Part shown: positions 36,343 through 46,272 of the stretch, piece by piece
Layout of the letters: every line of letters begins with the position of its first letter
Numbering within the stretch: position 1 is the first letter of the stretch
From: CAVORB01 sp963736235
GTDB lineage: Bacteria; Pseudomonadota; Gammaproteobacteria; Chromatiales; Chromatiaceae
DNA: 64,000 bases
Reading direction: 5' to 3'
NCBI GenBank assembly: GCA_963736235.1
Contig: CAVTOR010000031.1
Coordinates: forward strand, 744,001 to 808,000
The notes under the pieces: model-generated
Databases searched by the model: none
Seen by the model: the letters and a program-made list of their open reading frames with translations, nothing else
What the model was told of the DNA's origin: nothing
Translations under genes and position numbers: made by a program

Positions 36343-36615
36343 ATGAACATTTACGTAGGAAATCTTCCGTACAGCGTCACCGATGCCGATCTGCGCGAAA
36401 CCTTTTCGCGTTTCGGCGAGGTCGACCAGGTCAACCTGATCACGGACAAGTTCACCGGCGAATCCAAAGGCTTCGGCTTCGTCGAAATGTCCAACAACTC
36501 CCAAGCCGATGCCGCGATCAAGGGCCTGAATGGCACCGACATGAAGGGTCGCAATGTCACCGTCAACCAGGCCAAGCCCAGAACTGACCGCCCCTCGCAC
36601 GGCCGGCGTTACTAA
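36343..36615 (+). CDS. RRM domain RNA-binding protein
   Basis: A 90-residue single-RRM protein of the cyanobacterial Rbp / cold-inducible glycine-rich type. RNP2 is IYVGNL (3-8) and RNP1 is KGFGFVEM (42-49), both canonical. The tail is short and basic (RTDRPSHGRRY). Such proteins bind single-stranded RNA and are often induced by cold. The ATG follows AGAGATAGAAAG, a modest ribosome site. An intrinsic terminator lies 60 bases downstream. Confidence 0.92.
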   Translation: MNIYVGNLPYSVTDADLRETFSRFGEVDQVNLITDKFTGESKGFGFVEMSNNSQADAAIKGLNGTDMKGRNVTVNQAKPRTDRPSHGRRY

Positions 36616-36675
36616 ATCCCAGACGGTCTAAGCCGCAGGGCGGGCGCGGAACATGGTTTCGCGACCCAGACGCAG

Positions 36676-36703
36676 GAAGCCCGGCCTCGGCCGGGCTTTT
36701 CTT
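36676..36703 (+). terminator. Rho-independent terminator of the RRM gene
   Basis: AGCCCGGCC-TC-GGCCGGGC hairpin (36678-36696) followed by TTTTCTTT on the plus strand, 60-90 bases past the RRM stop and just before the end of the convergent repeat-protein gene. Confidence 0.88.
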
Positions 36704-36721
36704 TGGATGACCCGATAGCGA

Positions 36722-37315
36722 TCAACGCTTTCCTGGGCCTTCGAGGACTCTGAGTCGCTCCCGGAGGTCGTCGAGCTCCGACTGACCACCTGCTTTGGGG
36801 GGAGATGATCCGTAAACCGGGGGGCTCTGGGTCGCGGCGGGCGGAGGGGCATCGGCTGGCGGCGCACCTCGACCGGCGGGAGCGCCGTAGCCAGCCGGAC
36901 CCCCGTAACCGCCCGGACCCCCGTAACCGCCCGGACCCCCGTAACCGCCCGGACCTCCGTAACCGCCCGGACCTCCGTAACCGCCCGGACCTCCGTAACC
37001 GCCCGGACCTCCGTAACCGCCCGGACCTCCGTAACCGCCCGGACCTCCGTAACCGCCCGGACCTCCGTAACCGCCCGGACCTCCGTAACCGCCCGGACCT
37101 CCGTAACCGCCCGGACCTCCGTAACCGCCCGGACCTCCGTAACCGCCCGAAGGACCGTCGTCGTAGTAATCGCGGTCTCTGTCGCCTCCTCCCATCCATT
37201 TCGACGGGTTCATCATGTTGCCCATGTCGAAGGCGAAGCCAATCCCAGCGCCACATGTCATTGCGCTGCCCAGGATCAGGACCAGCGTTCGCCGCAGAGT
37301 GATTCGATGTCTCAT
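36722..37315 (-). CDS. Exported Gly-Tyr-Pro hexapeptide repeat protein
   Basis: A 197-residue protein with a signal peptide (LRRTLVLILGSAMTCGAGIGFA). A short conserved-looking segment DMGNMMNPSKWMGGGDRDRDYYDD is followed by 14 units of GGYGGP and a few degenerate units (AGYGAP, AGRGAP). A Pro/Ala/Ser stretch and a short helix (SELDDLRERLRVLEG) end it. The unit suggests a disordered, possibly adhesive or condensate-forming surface segment. The family is not one I can name. GAGGAG precedes the ATG. It converges with the RRM gene. Confidence 0.8.
   Translation of the reverse strand: MRHRITLRRTLVLILGSAMTCGAGIGFAFDMGNMMNPSKWMGGGDRDRDYYDDGPSGGYGGPGGYGGPGGYGGPGGYGGPGGYGGPGGYGGPGGYGGPGGYGGPGGYGGPGGYGGPGGYGGPGGYGGPGGYGGPGGYGGPAGYGAPAGRGAPPADAPPPAATQSPPVYGSSPPKAGGQSELDDLRERLRVLEGPGKR
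36899..37152. repeat. 18-bp tandem repeat (about 14 units) coding for GGYGGP
   Basis: Perfect 18-bp units CCGTAACCGCCCGGACCT. The three leftmost carry C in place of T in one synonymous position (GGG instead of GGA codon), so units were homogenised recently. Array length could vary between isolates by slippage. Confidence 0.95.
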
Positions 37316-37417
37316 GCCTTTAACTCCTCGTCAGTGCCATAGGTTCCCAATTCGGCACGCCGTGCCGAATCGCGCGCCTCGCAAAACCATTCACCCCTTC
37401 GTTCGTTCCGAACCGGA

Positions 37418-37546
37418 TTAGGTCGGTTTCCCGCTTCCCAGGATGGTTTTTTCTTCCTGCTTGGATTTCTTCGCGCTTCTCTTTTCCTTCAGGGTCATCG
37501 CGGGCTTCTTCTTGATTTCCCGCTGGTTTTGGCGTTCTTTGGTCAT
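37418..37546 (-). CDS. Small highly basic protein (42 residues)
   Basis: MTKERQNQREIKKKPAM then TLKEKRSAKKSKQ and a short tail ending in GKPT. Thirteen or more Lys/Arg with almost no hydrophobic residues. Similar small Lys-rich proteins (MTKERQ...KKPAMTxKEK) occur widely in proteobacteria without assigned function. A weak AGAGAA stretch precedes the ATG at 37546. Its codons are consistent with real coding and it is too small to be found by length alone. Confidence 0.65.
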   Translation of the reverse strand: MTKERQNQREIKKKPAMTLKEKRSAKKSKQEEKTILGSGKPT

Positions 37547-37774
37547 CGTGTTCTCTCTTGGCTAGTTCCGGGGGACGGCGGACGCTGTGGTCGTCTCACC
37601 TCAGCGATACCTGGGTTAGTGCGCCGCGAGCGCGCCGCATTGGGCGGCTGGCGCAGGGACTGACCGACACTCGGCGTTTTCTTGTTGTTGGCGCGCCGCG
37701 CGACGCAACGATGGGGAGGTTCTGGATGGACTGGGCGGCTTGTTCGGCCGCTGCCGATGGCTGTTAGCTTGCCG

Positions 37775-37930
37775 TCAATCGATCCAGCTACGCGCGTAGA
37801 ACTCCTTGCCGGAATCGTTCAGCACATAATGCCGCGTCCTGAAGTCGTGATTGGCTTTGTCACAGGCCGCCACAGCATCATCGAGCAGGGCGTACTCCGC
37901 CACCTCCCTTTGCTCATATGATCGCAACAT
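37775..37930 (-). CDS. Small hypothetical protein (51 residues)
   Basis: MLRSYEQREVAEYALLDDAV... ending in FYARSWID. GGGGAGG lies 7 bases before the ATG at 37930, a strong site. The protein is mixed charged with aromatic residues and looks like a folded small domain. I do not recognise a family. Confidence 0.5.
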   Translation of the reverse strand: MLRSYEQREVAEYALLDDAVAACDKANHDFRTRHYVLNDSGKEFYARSWID

Positions 37931-38121
37931 CCTTGAGCCTCCCCGTAGCTTCGCTTTATCCGATTTCATAAGTCTATACATGGAGAGCCCGCCGTACGTT
38001 CGATCGATTTTCCGGTCATCCGCGCTCTGGGCGCCGATATAGGAGTACCGTCCTCAGTATAGGTCCAGGACTGGTCCGAACCTGGTTTATTTTCGGTATC
38101 CGGCTGGATACGCGGCCAAGC

Positions 38122-39745
38122 ATGAAGTCAGCCGTTCGTCTGCGGCGCTCCAGATCCACCGCCCTGGCGCAAGCGGAGGCGAGTACGCTGGCGAAATTGC
38201 TTAGCGGAGAGTCCGGTGATCGCTTGCGCGCGGATCTTGAATCGGCGATGGATTCGATCGTGCTGCTCCAGTATCCCTCCACCGCGGAGCCGTTCATCCG
38301 CCACGTTGCGCTATCGTTGGACTACGACCTCGATGCGGCGCCGCCGGGGAGCCTGGATATCGTCCGCGGGGTTGCCGATTGCGGCGATTGCTTCGCCACC
38401 AGCATTCCGTTGTATCACCACGACACGGGCGCCCTCATTGGGCTGGCGCGAGTCCATTCCAGCCCCCGCTTCCTGCAGGACTTGATCGCGGAGGTACATG
38501 GGAAGCTTGCCTGGGGGGCGCCGCCACCTTCCTCCTCATCACGCTGGCGTGGGCAGGTGCCAACCGGCTGATGCGCAACCTGCGCCAGGCCAAGGACGCT
38601 GCGGACGCCGCCAACCGGGCGAAAAGTACCTTTCTGGCCACCATGAGCCGTGAGATCCGCACCCCGCTCAACGTGATCCTCGGTATGGCGCACCTTCTGG
38701 ACCGCGCCGACTTACCGGAGGAACAAAGGCAGCAAGTGGAGGCGATCCGGCAGTCGGGGGATGCCCTTTTCGCCGTCGTCTCGGATGTGCTGGACTTCTC
38801 GCAGATCGAGTCGGGACATCTGGTGCTGGAGCAGTCCGAGTTCGATCTCGCCGAACTGCTCCAGCGCACACTGACCATCTTCACCCTGCGGACGGAAAAG
38901 AAAGGGCTGCGGTTGGAGCATCGCATTGGGGGCGGCGTCGGTGGACGTTGGATCGGCGATCCGAACCGGCTCCGCCAGGTACTGATCAACCTGCTGGGCA
39001 ACGCGGTGAAATTCACCAACCGGGGATGGGTGCGTCTGGAAGCCGAGGCAACCGAAACCGAGGGCAAGACACGAACGATCCTGTTCCGCGGCAGCGGCAG
39101 CGGCAGCGGCAGCGGGATCGGTTTGTCGGCAAAACAGCTGCCGAACATGTTCAAGGAATTCGCCCAATGGGGCAAGGGCGTATCCCGGCGGTTCCCGGGC
39201 ACCGGACTCGGTCTGGCCATCTGCCGCCGGCTGACCGAACTGATGGTCGGCGAGATCGGTGCAGGGGGGGGAATCGGGCAAGCGCAGCACCTTTTGGGTC
39301 AAGCTGCCGTTAAGGTATATCGGGGCTCGCGATCGAGAGCATGGTGGGATCTCTTCCGCTGAGACCAGCACCACCGCGTTGCGCGTGCTGGCGGTCGACG
39401 ACGCCCCCCCTGAACCGACTTTTCCTGCAGGCACTGTTGGAGAAATCGGGTCACCGGGTGCAGGTCGCCGGAAATGGCCTGGAAGCCCTTCAGGCCATCG
39501 ACTCTGGGGCGTTCGATCTGGTGTTGCTGGGCCTTTGGATGCCGCAAGTGAACGGATTCGGGGCGGCGCGTCGCTTCCGTCTGTCGCCGGATCCGAACGT
39601 CACCGCCATCCCGATCGTGGCGCTGACCGCCGATGTCACCGAGGGGACGGCGGCCGAGTCGCGCCGTTCAGGCATCAACGAGACGGTCGGCAAGCCCTTG
39701 AGCCCCGAGAAGTTCGCAAGCCTGCTCCGCACCTATCGCGCTTGA
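38122..39745 (+). pseudogene. Decayed hybrid sensor histidine kinase
   Basis: A sensor-like part (LLQYPSTAEPFIRHVALSLDYD...), one membrane segment (ATFLLITLAWAGANRLM), HisKA, HATPase and receiver domains are all recognisable but spread over four frame segments. Breaks fall in runs of G at 38513-38518 and 39264-39271 and of C near 39405. Key residues are changed. The phosphoacceptor His in the expected MSHEIRTPLN is Arg (MSREIRTPLN). The G1-box Asp is missing in an expanded Gly-Ser run (GSGSGSGSGIG). The receiver Asp is Gly (LVLLGLWMP). The 5' end lacks a first membrane segment and is probably truncated. It cannot work as a kinase as written. Confidence 0.82.
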
Positions 39746-39986
39746 CTCAAACCCGGTTCGGGAAGCCCTCGGCAGAGTTACTCAACGATGCACGCCCCGC
39801 GCGCCATGAAACGCACTTGGCCAGTCGCCGTGCACGATGCCACCGATCCCTGGGCGACGCGACGGTCGGCCTCGGCCGCCAAAGGGCGCCCCCGCTGCCA
39901 CCGCCGGACGGATGCGGCGTATACTGGAACCTCGGGCGCGCACGCACGGTCACCCGTTTCGGCGTTTACACGGTCGCTGCTCTCTT

Positions 39987-41297
39987 ATGAATCTCATTGA
40001 GCGCTGGAAGCACGAGATCTTCGAGGCCGAGCCGTCCGGACGGGGCTGGTTTGGCCGAACGGCGGTCTTCTGGATCCGCTTGTTTGGGGCCATCCTGGGA
40101 AAATTCCGGGACAACAACCTCCATCTGCAATCGACCAGCCTCGCCTACACCACTTTGCTTTCGCTGGTCCCCTTCCTGGCCGTCACCTTTTCCGTCCTCA
40201 AGGGATTCGGTGTTCAGAATCAACTGGAGCCGATGCTCATGCAGTCACTCGCACCCCTTGGCGACCGGGGCGTCGAGATCGGGCAGAACATCCTGGGCTA
40301 CGTCGAACGGCTCAACTTTGCCGTCCTTGGCTTCCTGGGCATCGCGATGCTGTTCTGGACGGTGATCTCGCTGTTGACGAAGGTCGAAGAGGCATTCAAC
40401 GCGGTCTGGCACGCGCCGGGGGTGCGTAGCTTGAGTCGCCGCTTCAGCGACTATCTCAGCGTGGCCCTGGTCGGACCTGTGTTCATCGTGACGGCGCTCG
40501 GCGTCACCACGGTTCTGTTCGGGAACGAGAACGTACATCGGGTGATCGCCATCGAGCCTCTCGGCCAGCTCGTCTTGGCGCTGGGCCGACTAGTTCCCTA
40601 CCTGCTGGTGTGCGCGGCATTCGCCTTTCTCTATTCCTTCCTCACCAACTACCGCGTTCGGCTGGTCCCAGCGCTGGTCGGTGGCGTCTTTGCCAGCTTG
40701 GCCTGGTACGGCGTCGGCCACCTGTTCGCGCAGTTGGTCGCGGGCTCGTCCAAGTACTCAGCGATCTACTCGAGCCTGGCCGCGGCGGTGTTGTTCATCA
40801 TTTGGGTCAATGTCGGCTGGCTGATCGTCCTCGTCGGGGCGCACATCGCACGTTATTGGCAGTACCCCCATCTCCTGAATCCCGGCGAAACCACCGATCG
40901 GCCGAGGCAATTTCGGGATGAAACGCTCGCCCTAGATGTCATGACCCTGATCGCACATTCCTATTATTTCGATGAGCCGAAATGGACGCTGGAGGCCCTG
41001 TCCGCGCGCGGCTGTTGCGGATCTCCGGACCAGGTCGAGAGGCTTATCCGATCGCTCAGGGAAGGCCATCTTATCGCGGCGACCAATGACGAGCCGGAGG
41101 CCTACCTTCCGGCCCGCGCCATAGAGACCATAAGCCTGCCGGAGATTCTGGCCGCGGTGAGGAAGCAGGACGGAAAACACGCGCAGCTCGCGGCCGTTCA
41201 GGAGGTCGTCAACCAGATCGACAGCGCGGTGACGGACAGCCTCGAGGGGAGAACGCTGAAAGATCTCGTACTGGCACAGAAGGAGTCTCCCGCCTAG
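39987..41297 (+). CDS. YihY/UPF0761 family inner-membrane protein
   Basis: A 436-residue protein. The YihY/RNase BN-like membrane domain (residues about 35-290) has six hydrophobic segments and the family stretch STSLAYTTLLSLVPFLAV. A cytoplasmic C-terminal part of about 130 residues (ALDVMTLIAHSYYFDEPKWTLEALS) resembles a winged-helix-like tail seen in longer members. Despite the old RNase BN name the family has no shown nuclease activity. Start MNLIERWKHEIFEAEP at 39987. Confidence 0.9.
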   Translation: MNLIERWKHEIFEAEPSGRGWFGRTAVFWIRLFGAILGKFRDNNLHLQSTSLAYTTLLSLVPFLAVTFSVLKGFGVQNQLEPMLMQSLAPLGDRGVEIGQNILGYVERLNFAVLGFLGIAMLFWTVISLLTKVEEAFNAVWHAPGVRSLSRRFSDYLSVALVGPVFIVTALGVTTVLFGNENVHRVIAIEPLGQLVLALGRLVPYLLVCAAFAFLYSFLTNYRVRLVPALVGGVFASLAWYGVGHLFAQLVAGSSKYSAIYSSLAAAVLFIIWVNVGWLIVLVGAHIARYWQYPHLLNPGETTDRPRQFRDETLALDVMTLIAHSYYFDEPKWTLEALSARGCCGSPDQVERLIRSLREGHLIAATNDEPEAYLPARAIETISLPEILAAVRKQDGKHAQLAAVQEVVNQIDSAVTDSLEGRTLKDLVLAQKESPA

Positions 41298-41413
41298 CTC
41301 ACCCATTGCCCGCGGTTGACGCGGAACAGGGCTCGGGCAACCTCGACCACCATAACGGCGACGCTCATCAGCGGCACGCCGGCGCTCAACCTTCACTCGA
41401 ATCGATGACGAAC

Positions 41414-43244
41414 ATCGGGATAGGGGCGGTCAGCTTAGCTGACCGAGCCCCTCCCACACCACCCGGCATGCGGGTCCGCACCGGGCGGTTCGAGAAGTTG
41501 AGGTCATGAGAGGCGGGGAACGCCGAGTCGGTTGAAGTAGGCAATGGGCAAGATCCGGTTCAGCTCCATACGGCTGTTGCGCCACCAACGGCGAGTGTTA
41601 CCCGCCACCCGTGCCGCCTGATTCCGGCTCGCACCCAGAGCCCGTAACTCCCGATACACCGTTGTCCCCCGGCGCCAGTGTTTGAGCTGCAGCGCACGCA
41701 AGCGGTGCCGCAGCCACTCGTCGAGCGCACGAAACACCCCCGGCGTCTGCGCCAGGTAGAAGTAAGCCTTCCAACCCGGCACATAGGACCGAAGACGCTC
41801 GGCCACCTCCGGCAGGCTGCGCCCACAGGAGCGACGCGTCAGTTGGCGGATACGTTGCTTGAAGGTGGTCAGCGCCTTTCGTGCCACCGCGTACTTGATC
41901 CGGTCATCCGCACTGCGCCACAGTTCGTAGCCCAGAAACTTGCGACCGGTCGCCGCAGCGACGGCCGTTTTGGCCTCATTCACCTTCAGATGGAGCCGTT
42001 CGTAGAGGCGACGCAGACCTTTCAATACTCGTTCACCCGCCCGTTGACTGCGTACATAGACGTTGCAGTCATCGGCGTAGCGCACGAAGTGATGGCCGCG
42101 CTTCTCCAGTTCCCGATCCACCTCGTCCAGCAACACGTTGGTCAACAGCGGGGAGAGCGGCCCGCCTTGCGGCGTTCCCTCGTAGCGCTGCATGAGCACG
42201 CCACCATCCATGATCCCAGCCAGCAGGTAACGACGGATCAGCCGCAGAACGGCCTTGTCGTCGATCCGCCGCGACAACCGATCCATCAGGATGTCGTGAT
42301 TGACCCGATCGAAGAAGCTCTCCAGGTCCACATCGACCACCACCCGGTAGCCGTCCTGCACGTAGCGCTGTGCTTGCCGCACCGCCTCGTGCGCCTTGCG
42401 CCCCGGGCGGAAGCCATGGCTGTGGTCGGAAAACGTCGGGTCCACCATCGGCTGGAGGATTTGCAGGAGGGCTTGTTGAATTAGCCGATCCGTGACCGTC
42501 GGGATACCCAATTCCCGTACTCCACCTCCAGGCTTCGGGATCTGTACACGCCGCACCGGCTCAGGCCGATAGCTGCCCTCCAGTAACGCCTCCCGAATCC
42601 GGGGCCAGTGGGTCTTGAGGTACTCGCCGGTCTGTGCAACCGTCAATCCATCCACCCCAGCACTGCCGCGGTTGGCCTTGACCCGCTTCCAGGCCAAGAC
42701 CATGTTTCCTCTCGCGAGCGCCCGCTCCAGCAGGTCTCGCCCTGAGCCTTCGCTCTCATGCCGCGCTGGTCCTGCTTCATCGCGGCCGATCCTCCGCCGG
42801 GCTTCACCCCGCCTCGTCTCGGCTCGCCCCGGTTGCCCGGGCTTCTGATGCCTTGCAATGCCAAGCGACACGTTCGTCGGCTCTCCTTCTCGTTCGGCCC
42901 TTCGCCTTGCGGCTACTACGACCTCTGCTGACTTCTCGCTCCGGCTCGTCACCGTCGCCTCTTCAGGCATAAGGCGAGATCTCCCCAGGTAAGAACGCAC
43001 TCCTTCACTGCACAACCGCCGAATTTACGCCGCTTCGCCTTGATCACGAGAGCTTCGCGGTATCTTGCCCGCTCGCCCTGCTCGGCGGCGCCTTCTATCC
43101 GATTCTTGTCCATCGGCTCGCAGCTTCGCTCCACGCTTCCTCCCCACACTCGGTCACCCTCATGCAGTTGCGCTTCACTTCGTTCGCTGTGATCAACTCA
43201 CGGTGGGACTTGCACCCACAAGAGTGCGCCCATGCTGGGCGCAC
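41414..43244 (-). mobile_element. Group II intron, copy 2 (class C-like), inserted after the groEL terminator
   Basis: Same 1831-nt element as at 5533-7363, identical wherever compared. Starts GTGCGCCCAGCATGGGCGCA at 43244 and ends CTATCCCGAT at 41414 on the minus strand. The upstream exon is the groEL terminator with eight T residues. The flanks differ from copy 1 beyond the boundaries, so this is a separate insertion and not an assembly repeat of one locus. The near-absence of divergence means recent movement. Confidence 0.93.
41504..43015 (-). CDS. ltrA: Group II intron reverse transcriptase/maturase (copy 2)
   Basis: A 503-residue protein with exactly the same sequence as the product encoded at 5623-7134, including YADD at 313-316 and the maturase domain. 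No HNH endonuclease is visible. Intact reading frame; likely active in splicing and retrohoming. Confidence 0.95.
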   Translation of the reverse strand: MCSEGVRSYLGRSRLMPEEATVTSRSEKSAEVVVAARRRAEREGEPTNVSLGIARHQKPGQPGRAETRRGEARRRIGRDEAGPARHESEGSGRDLLERALARGNMVLAWKRVKANRGSAGVDGLTVAQTGEYLKTHWPRIREALLEGSYRPEPVRRVQIPKPGGGVRELGIPTVTDRLIQQALLQILQPMVDPTFSDHSHGFRPGRKAHEAVRQAQRYVQDGYRVVVDVDLESFFDRVNHDILMDRLSRRIDDKAVLRLIRRYLLAGIMDGGVLMQRYEGTPQGGPLSPLLTNVLLDEVDRELEKRGHHFVRYADDCNVYVRSQRAGERVLKGLRRLYERLHLKVNEAKTAVAAATGRKFLGYELWRSADDRIKYAVARKALTTFKQRIRQLTRRSCGRSLPEVAERLRSYVPGWKAYFYLAQTPGVFRALDEWLRHRLRALQLKHWRRGTTVYRELRALGASRNQAARVAGNTRRWWRNSRMELNRILPIAYFNRLGVPRLS

Positions 43245-43270
43245 AAAAAAAAGCCCCGCCGAAGCGGGGC
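43245..43270 (-). terminator. Rho-independent terminator of groESL, target of intron copy 2
   Basis: Minus-strand hairpin GCCCCGC-TTCG-GCGGGGC (43253-43270) followed by TTTTTTTT (43245-43252). It lies about 30 bases past the groEL stop, and the intron starts at the next base. Confidence 0.92.
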
Positions 43271-43302
43271 CTTTCGTTTAGGGCGGATACCCCAGGGCGG
43301 GG

Positions 43303-44951
<1,649 letters not shown>

Positions 44952-45010
44952 GTGTCGATATCCTGATCTCGGTTCGTGAATAAGCGGGTTCGACGGGGCG
45001 GGCGGCGCGC

Positions 45011-45302
45011 TCAGCCCTCGATCACACCCATGATGTCTTCTTCGCGCATAACGAGGTAGCTCCTCGCCGTCGAGCTTGACCTCGGTGCCGGAGTACTTGC
45101 CGAACAGCACCCGGTCGCCCACCTTCACGTCCAGGGGGCGCACCTCGCCGTTGTCGAGGATCTTGCCGTTGCCCACGGCGATGACCTCGCCCTGGATCGG
45201 CTTCTCGGTGGCGGAATCGGGGATCACGATGCCGCCGGCGGTGGTGCGCTCTTCCTCCATGCGGCGGACGACGACACGATCATGGAGGGGACGGATCTTC
45301 AT
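45011..45302 (-). CDS. groES: Co-chaperonin GroES, one frameshift near its end
   Basis: A 10-kDa GroES of about 96 residues: MKIRPLHDRVVVRRMEEE, the mobile loop TAGGIVIPDSATEKP and VKVGDRVLFGKYSGTEVKLD. One extra base near 45060 changes the expected EEYLVMREEDIMGVIEG ending. Reading that repaired frame reaches TGA at 45011. It caps the GroEL ring in ATP-driven folding. It lies directly behind a CIRCE operator and a sigma70 promoter. Confidence 0.93.
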
Positions 45303-45367
45303 TGAGCGGTCTCCTGATTGGTTGAATTAACGAGCCTGCTAAAAGCCCAAGGGCGGCGCCCGTCTTG

Positions 45368-45421
45368 TTAGCACTCGCCCGTTGCGAGTGCTAATAATAG
45401 GGTCTCGATCCGCGCTGTCAA
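45368..45421 (-). promoter_or_regulatory. groES: groESL promoter with perfect CIRCE operator
   Basis: TTAGCACTC-N9-GAGTGCTAA at 45368-45394 matches the CIRCE consensus exactly. On the minus strand TTGACA (45416-45421), 16 bases and TATTAT (45394-45399) form a near-perfect sigma70 promoter whose -10 abuts the operator. HrcA repression released on heat shock is expected from established knowledge of CIRCE. The hrcA gene is not in the window. Confidence 0.95.
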
Positions 45422-45506
45422 CCCACGGGGAGAGGGACGTGCGTCAGGAAAGCTACCGCGGCCGCGCTGACCGCAACAACCTGAGGGGCAGCAGAGCGGG
45501 AGGGCC

Positions 45507-45929
45507 TCAGTCCTTCTCGCGCCGATACTCGCCCTCGATAATACGGGGCTGCTCGGATTCACCGCCCGAGTGGGCTTGATGCGGGATGACTCGCACGAAG
45601 CGAGCGATAAGAAACCGGCGAAGCGGCGGCACCAACAGGGCGAACCCGACGGCATCGGTCAGAAAGCCCGGAAGCAGTAGCAACAAGCCCGCAACCAGGA
45701 TCAGGGCGCCGTCCATGAGTTCCAGTGCCGGAACCTCGTCCCGATCGGCGGCGGCGCGTACCCGCATGAGGGCACCGAAGCCCTGCATTCTGACCAGGGC
45801 CGCGCCGATGAAGGCGGTGAGAATGCTCAATCCGATCGTTCGCACGGCACCGATTTCGGAGCCGACCTGGATCAGAAAATAGAGCTCGACGAGCGGAACA
45901 CCGATGAACAGAAGGAGAAAAATCAGCAA
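45507..45929 (-). CDS. fxsA: FxsA family membrane protein
   Basis: About 140 residues. The first hydrophobic segment LIFLLLFIGVPLVELYFLIQ leads into QVGSEIGAVRTIGLSILTA, the family core. PALELMDGALILVAGLLLLLPGFLTDAVG follows, then a hydrophilic tail. FxsA relieves exclusion of phage T7 by the F plasmid; the native role is unknown. The start is uncertain: I propose TTG at 45929, next to the first membrane segment; GTG at 46001 adds 24 hydrophilic residues and has a poor ribosome site. It is 3' of groESL on the same strand order as in many gammaproteobacteria (fxsA-groESL neighbourhood). Confidence 0.85.
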   Translation of the reverse strand: MLIFLLLFIGVPLVELYFLIQVGSEIGAVRTIGLSILTAFIGAALVRMQGFGALMRVRAAADRDEVPALELMDGALILVAGLLLLLPGFLTDAVGFALLVPPLRRFLIARFVRVIPHQAHSGGESEQPRIIEGEYRREKD

Positions 45930-46272
45930 CTGACCGGTCTCAAGTTGTAAGTCTAAAATCTTCGCTCTGCATTGGATATGCGACTCGACTTGCCAAAACA
46001 CCAGCGCAGCGACGGCGCATGGCCGTTCCGCGCCCTCCCCGACCCGTACCCTCTAAGGAATCCGAGGGGGCTCCGCGGGGCAATCCGGCTGTCCATGTTC
46101 GCCGCGCCTGGTCGACTGCCGCATCGACAAGCGATCCATCCGCGGAGGAAACACGTATACAATCCGCGATTGCCTTTTCGCGGCGTACAGGGTTCTAGTA
46201 GTCTATGTTTCCCCGCGTAATGCTGAACCATCTCGACCGTCAGTGCTCGCTAATTTCCTGGGAGCCGGCTCG
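45930..46272. other. Divergent intergenic region between fxsA and cutA
   Basis: About 340 bases with no supported gene. TATACAAT at 46156-46163 could be a -10 element reading toward cutA, but no good -35 lies at the proper distance. Otherwise nothing recognised. Confidence 0.4.

Noticed and set aside
36226..36345. Minus-strand short ORF MTKHKNFFDSGMPL before the second RRM gene
   Set aside because: Only 21 codons from the last Met, inside the RRM leader; no ribosome site strong enough to support it.
36899..37152. Short regular repeats that could suggest a CRISPR array
   Set aside because: Units are contiguous 18-bp copies without spacers and stay in frame as GGYGGP codons.
5623..43015. Diversity-generating retroelement, since RT genes and A-to-G-like changes occur in the window
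   Set aside because: The RTs have group II maturase domains and intron ends. No template/variable repeat pair was seen, and the kinase changes are about 2 kb from the intron with no matching template.
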